DNA from: Clostridiales bacterium | GTDB lineage: Bacteria; Bacillota_E; Sulfobacillia; Sulfobacillales; JAIMBI01 | Direction of reading: 5' to 3' | Assembly: GCA_027318915.1 (NCBI GenBank) | Contig: DAHVOH010000106.1 | Location: 1-8,582, forward strand | Length of the DNA stretch: 8,582 bases | In this document: positions 6,186-8,582 of the stretch, piece by piece | Layout: every line of letters begins with the position of its first letter | How positions within the stretch are numbered: position 1 is the first letter of the stretch | The notes under the pieces: model-generated | The model's input: only the letters and a program-made list of their open reading frames with translations | Databases searched by the model: none | What the model was told of the DNA's origin: nothing | Made by a program: the position numbers and the translations under genes

Positions 6186-6215
6186 ACGCCACACCTTCTC
6201 TACCGCTAGTTAGGA

Positions 6216-6240
6216 CCCGGCCGGGCTCTCACACGCCCGG
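6216..6240 (-). promoter_or_regulatory. Inverted repeats in the CAP gene leader
   Basis: CCGGGC (6221-6226) and GCCCGG (6235-6240) pair around an 8-base loop, and the first arm is also part of a perfect 10-bp palindrome CCCGGCCGGG (6216-6225). They lie 31-55 bases upstream of the CAP start on the minus strand, so they could be an operator or a leader hairpin. No convincing -35/-10 pair is visible; a TAGCAT box lies further upstream near 6255-6260. Confidence 0.3.
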
Positions 6241-6338
6241 GGAAACTCGCCTCATGCTACCACGGATCTCGGCGCCCACCAGGGGCCGCGATGCCTAGGC
6301 GTCGTCGGACGGTGCTCTCGCATCGCCGTCCACGGCAA

Positions 6339-6350
6339 GCAGCATGCTGC
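6339..6350. promoter_or_regulatory. 12-bp perfect palindrome in the divergent intergenic region
   Basis: GCAGCATGCTGC is a perfect palindrome directly before TGCTAACAT (6355-6363), which resembles an extended -10 (TGn plus TAACAT) about 50 bp upstream of the glycolipid-binding-domain gene. It would sit in the spacer of that promoter, a classical operator position. No good -35 is present. The assignment is inferred from symmetry and position. Confidence 0.35.
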
Positions 6351-6412
6351 GCCGTGCTAACATCGGGTCAGCGAACACCGAGGACCCCGAGCCCATACTG
6401 GGGAGGCAAGTC

Positions 6413-6988
6413 ATGGCGAAGGAAACCGTTTGGCGAGCCTGGTATCACGATGCCCACGGCGAATCCTTGGAGCAGTTCACGGAACACCGGGCCGAGACGC
6501 CCCGCCGCTACCGGGGCGTGGTGCTCAGCACGGGCACCCGGGATGCCGTCCCGTTTCGGTTCGACTACGACGTCCTGCTGCACCCGGCCGGCACGATTCG
6601 ACGGGCCGACATGCAAGCCGTCACGGCCGTCGGGGCTACGGAACTCACGCTCACGGCCGATGGGTTTGGCCACTGGTTCCGCCACGGCGTCCCGGTGATG
6701 GAGCTCACCGGCTGCCTGGATCTGTCCTTCTGGTGCTCCCCTCAGGCCGCGGCGTGGCCGCTGTCGCGCTTGCATTTGGACTTCGGCACGCGCACCTCCC
6801 TGCCGCTGGTACGCATCAGCGGCTTGCAGTTGGCACTCGAGGTTCAGCACCTCGCGTACCAGAGTGACTCGGGCAATGCGGCCGGCACCCGCTACAGCGT
6901 CACGCGCGGCGATCTGGGACCCGACGATGTGCGGCTCGATCCCGATGGCCGCTTGGTGTCTTGGTCCACCCGGTGGCACCGGGTGTAA
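6413..6988 (+). CDS. Putative glycolipid-binding domain protein (DUF1089-like)
   Basis: The 191-residue product follows the beta-rich pattern of the putative glycolipid-binding family. FRFDYDVLLHPAGTIRRADM (48-67) is followed by LTLTADGFGHWFRHGVPVMEL (about 78-98), then GCLDLSFWCSPQAAAWPLSR (100-119), then a second half with VQHLAYQ and the closing DVRLDPDGRLVSWSTRWHRV. The family hallmark is G-C-x-D-x-x-x-x-x-P near the middle with two C-terminal strands ending in a tryptophan-rich tail. Relatives have TPFTNTLPIRRL where this protein has CSPQAAAWPLSRL, so it is a divergent member. ATG 6413 has an ideal GGGGAGG six bases upstream. An in-frame upstream start at 6344 has no such site. No signal peptide. 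It is divergent from the CAP gene and monocistronic. Biochemical role and ligand remain unproven for the family. Confidence 0.75.
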   Translation: MAKETVWRAWYHDAHGESLEQFTEHRAETPRRYRGVVLSTGTRDAVPFRFDYDVLLHPAGTIRRADMQAVTAVGATELTLTADGFGHWFRHGVPVMELTGCLDLSFWCSPQAAAWPLSRLHLDFGTRTSLPLVRISGLQLALEVQHLAYQSDSGNAAGTRYSVTRGDLGPDDVRLDPDGRLVSWSTRWHRV

Positions 6989-6993
6989 CCCCG

Positions 6994-7034
6994 TTGGGCG
7001 AACACCCCAAGGTCTGCAGGGGGTCTACGCCCAA
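6994..7034 (+). terminator. Two-tier hairpin behind the glycolipid-binding-domain gene
   Basis: TTGGGCG (6994-7000) pairs with CGCCCAA (7028-7034), and inside it ACCCC (7004-7008) pairs with GGGGT (7020-7024), separated by a symmetrical 3/3 internal loop. It begins five bases after the TAA stop. The following bases (TACCGTTTGCTT) are only moderately T-rich, so it is an imperfect intrinsic terminator. Confidence 0.45.
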
Positions 7035-7159
7035 TACCGTTTGCTTAGTGTAGCGTCTCGTGGTGTGTGGCCGCCCGGGTCCCACGCTCGCTGCCGACGC
7101 GTACGTCGCCCCGCACCGGGGATCGGCCGGAGGGACCCGGCGTTACACGGCACCGCCCA

Positions 7160-7900
7160 CTGAAGCTCGGTCGCCGACGGTGAGTTGGCCGGCATACCCT
7201 GCCATGAAGCAGGCTCAGGCCCACGAATGAGGCGCCGGGGGATCCCGTGCGACCCATCCCACCCGGTTTGCAGCGCCGCGTCCGTGACGAGCGGGGGTCC
7301 ACCCTCACCGGCTGGAGCTGGTGCGCGCCATAGGGCCCCGCCTCCGCCGCCGTCAGTGGCGGCAGAGGGCAGGCCACCGTCACCCGCTGGCGAATCGCCT
7401 CCAGCGGCCGCAACGCCAATTTGTGGCGCCACTCTGTAGGCCCGTACAAGACCACGCCACCGGCGCCGTGCGGTCGAGATGGTCGTTCAAGAGCAAGCGG
7501 AGTTCCGGAAGCAGCCGGGGCGGGAGTAGATGGGCTTCGTCCACCGCCCGCACCGGCTGGCGCCCCGGCTGCGTCGCGAGCACCGCCCGCGGGTCGCGGA
7601 CCGGCGGCTCCGTCTCCTCGGGGCACCGCGTGGCGGGACACCTCAGGCCATGGGCCAGCCGGCGATAACACGGTCGCGGCGTCCCGTCATCCGAGGCGGG
7701 CTGCTAGAGCGGCAGGCAGGGGTTTGGCGACCAGGTGTTCCAGGCGGCGCGCCGGGCCGTGCTCTGGCCCACGCCCGCCTCGCCCGTCAGGACGGCGAAT
7801 CCCCGGTCCGCCACCACGACCCTACCGGGAGGGCGGCGCCACGGGGCCGCCGTCCGCAGGGTGAGGTAGCTCAAGCCCGAGCCGGGCAGCGCTGCGGCGG
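7160..7900 (-). pseudogene. ExeA-like AAA ATPase of a transposon, multiply broken
   Basis: The minus strand reads LSYLTLRTAA and ADRGFAVLTGEAGVGQST (Walker A at 7758-7784), then an in-frame TAG at 7704-7706, CYRRLAHGL, Walker B VRAVDEAHLLPPRLLPELR (DEAH near 7530-7541), then, after a frameshift near 7455, VVLYGPTEWRHKLALRPLEA and IRQRVTVACPLPPLTAAEAG, then, after another near 7300, PLVTDAALQTGWDGSHGIPRR. This is the order of ExeA/TniB-like ATPases that accompany Mu-type DDE transposases in Bacillota. The P-loop lysine is a glutamine (GQST instead of GKST), so even a repaired protein would be impaired. With one stop and two shifts it is clearly non-functional. Its natural start is not clear, and the first residues before about 7890 are not recognisable. 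Confidence 0.78.
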
Positions 7901-7939
7901 GGGCCGCCGGGGCCGCGGGATCGGGTGCGGCCTGGTGGC

Positions 7940-8076
7940 GTGGGCCCGTCGTCTGGAGGAGCCTTCGGGGACGGTCCCCCGCGCCCCCTGCCAGCGGACC
8001 TAGCCCGTTTTGTCGACGTGGGAGTCCCCACCACCCACAACGCGGTGTGAATCTCCTCGGTGGTCTGGGGCCGCAA
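7940..8076 (-). pseudogene. C-terminal scrap of a Mu-type DDE transposase
   Basis: Just upstream of the ATPase relic the minus strand reads DSHVDKTG(stop)VRWQGARGTVPEG, with TAG at 8000-8002. It resembles the C-terminal beta-barrel of Mu/IS481-type transposases, which reads VDKTG-x-VRWQG-x-x-YEVPEG. Before it, in another frame, comes TTEEIHTALWVVG, possibly the preceding segment after a frameshift. The order transposase then ExeA-like ATPase on one strand is the normal arrangement for this element type. The catalytic domain is absent: the DNA beyond 8076 shows no integrase core. Confidence 0.5.
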
Positions 8077-8227
8077 CGCCGCCGGCAGCGCACCACACCG
8101 ACCGCGCCGTGGGCAAGGTTATGCGGCCGTTTGACGCCTCCGCGCCGCCTCACAGTCAGCGAATCTGGGACAACCGGCCGGAAATCCGGTCGAATGGCGC
8201 GGGATTCTACACTTAGAGATCGACGGG
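8077..8227. other. Non-coding stretch at the element edge
   Basis: I see no gene here. ACCGG (8173-8177) and CCGGT (8186-8190) form a small inverted repeat within a GGCCGGAAATCCGG stretch that could be part of an element end. It is bounded by the transposase scrap and the following small ORF. Confidence 0.3.
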
Positions 8228-8542
8228 GTGGTAGGATGGTCCAGGGGGACTATCTTTCCGCCGAGTGGATGGGGCAAACCGCTGTCGGGCGGCCGGCTGA
8301 CTGGTCAGGTGGCCTTGGCCGTGCAGAACAAGACCGTGCTACCCACGCTGGCGGGCGCGGCGATGGCGCCGCCGGGCCGGCACGAGCGGTGGCGCCGACT
8401 CCTGCCGGCGCGGCTCATGGTGTGCGGCGGCTTGACCCGGTATCCACTGTGCAACACCCTGGAACGGGAAGCACTGGCCCCTGACGTGTACAAGAACCGC
8501 TTCTTACGCCGCATGAATGTGACAGCCCCCCCGGATGCTTAG
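8228..8542 (+). CDS. Uncharacterised protein, possibly a remnant
   Basis: The frame gives 104 residues from GTG 8228 to TAG 8540. The stretch from about residue 23 onward (LTGQVALAVQNKTVLPTLAG, GGLTRYPLCNTLEREALAPD, VYKNRFLRRMN) has the codon use expected of real coding sequence in this genome, with G/C at most third positions and mixed chemistry. The first 20 residues do not. I recognise no family. It could be a shortened gene whose natural start was lost next to the element at 7160-8076, or a small protein with a weakly hydrophobic N-terminal segment. AGGATGG precedes nothing suitable, and no clear ribosome binding site supports GTG 8228. The 40 bases after the stop show no feature. Confidence 0.35.
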   Translation: MVGWSRGTIFPPSGWGKPLSGGRLTGQVALAVQNKTVLPTLAGAAMAPPGRHERWRRLLPARLMVCGGLTRYPLCNTLEREALAPDVYKNRFLRRMNVTAPPDA

Positions 8543-8582
8543 GACGCTAAGGCCCGGTCCGTTCAAGTTCCTTCTGGCTGGT

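Noticed and set aside
4905..6209. Other plus-strand frames opposite the CAP gene
   Set aside because: They have no motifs or ribosome binding sites and are explained by high third-position GC on the minus strand.
704..8002. Genome-wide recoding of TAG
   Set aside because: hepT and the hydrolase end at TAG at natural positions, and the amber-bearing relics have other lesions, so decay is simpler.
1..8582. CRISPR array, tRNA or rRNA genes
   Set aside because: No regularly spaced repeats and no tRNA-like cloverleaf or rRNA-like conserved stretch was seen on reading either strand; a covariance-model scan was not possible here.

Overview
The window is high-GC bacterial DNA with ATG and GTG starts and strong Shine-Dalgarno sequences. 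The gene types (M1 aminopeptidase, CAP/YkwD-like secreted protein, MntA/HepT pair, IS21-like and Mu/ExeA-type elements) fit a high-GC thermophilic or spore-former-like Bacillota, for example a Sulfobacillus, Thermaerobacter or Symbiobacterium relative. That placement is an inference from protein style, and an actinobacterial or chloroflexotal origin is not excluded.

Layout. 1-246 (minus) is the start of an M1-family aminopeptidase gene running off the left edge. 348-1404 (plus) is a decayed, internally deleted IS: matching imperfect end repeats and a transposase lacking its N-terminus and broken by an in-frame amber codon. 1405-1716 has no gene but holds a perfect 9-bp-stem hairpin and a -10-like box. 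1717-2404 (plus) is an apparently intact MntA-HepT toxin-antitoxin operon, visibly lower in GC than its surroundings. 2406-3259 (minus) is a frameshifted IS21-type istB with a possible istA tail. 3306-3641 (plus) is an orphan fragment of a DExH helicase. It is followed by a sequence that also occurs inside the first IS. 3790-6185 (minus) is an intact two-gene unit: a membrane-anchored CAP-domain protein followed by an overlapping alpha/beta hydrolase. 6413-6988 (plus), divergent from it, is an intact glycolipid-binding-domain (DUF1089-like) protein with a good terminator-like hairpin behind it. About 7160-8076 (minus) is a decayed two-gene element: an ExeA-like AAA ATPase (stop codon, two frameshifts, Walker A lysine lost) and the C-terminal scrap of a Mu-type transposase. 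8228-8542 (plus) is an unrecognised small ORF.

Overall this is a chromosomal region with a few intact housekeeping or envelope genes separated by a graveyard of at least four different mobile-element or helicase remnants, with one intact toxin-antitoxin module among them. I do not see a convincing new multi-gene system. The best leads are the CAP/hydrolase/glycolipid-binding cluster, the toxin-antitoxin pair with an odd overlap, the shared palindrome-bearing repeat, and the G10 tract inside the IstB P-loop.
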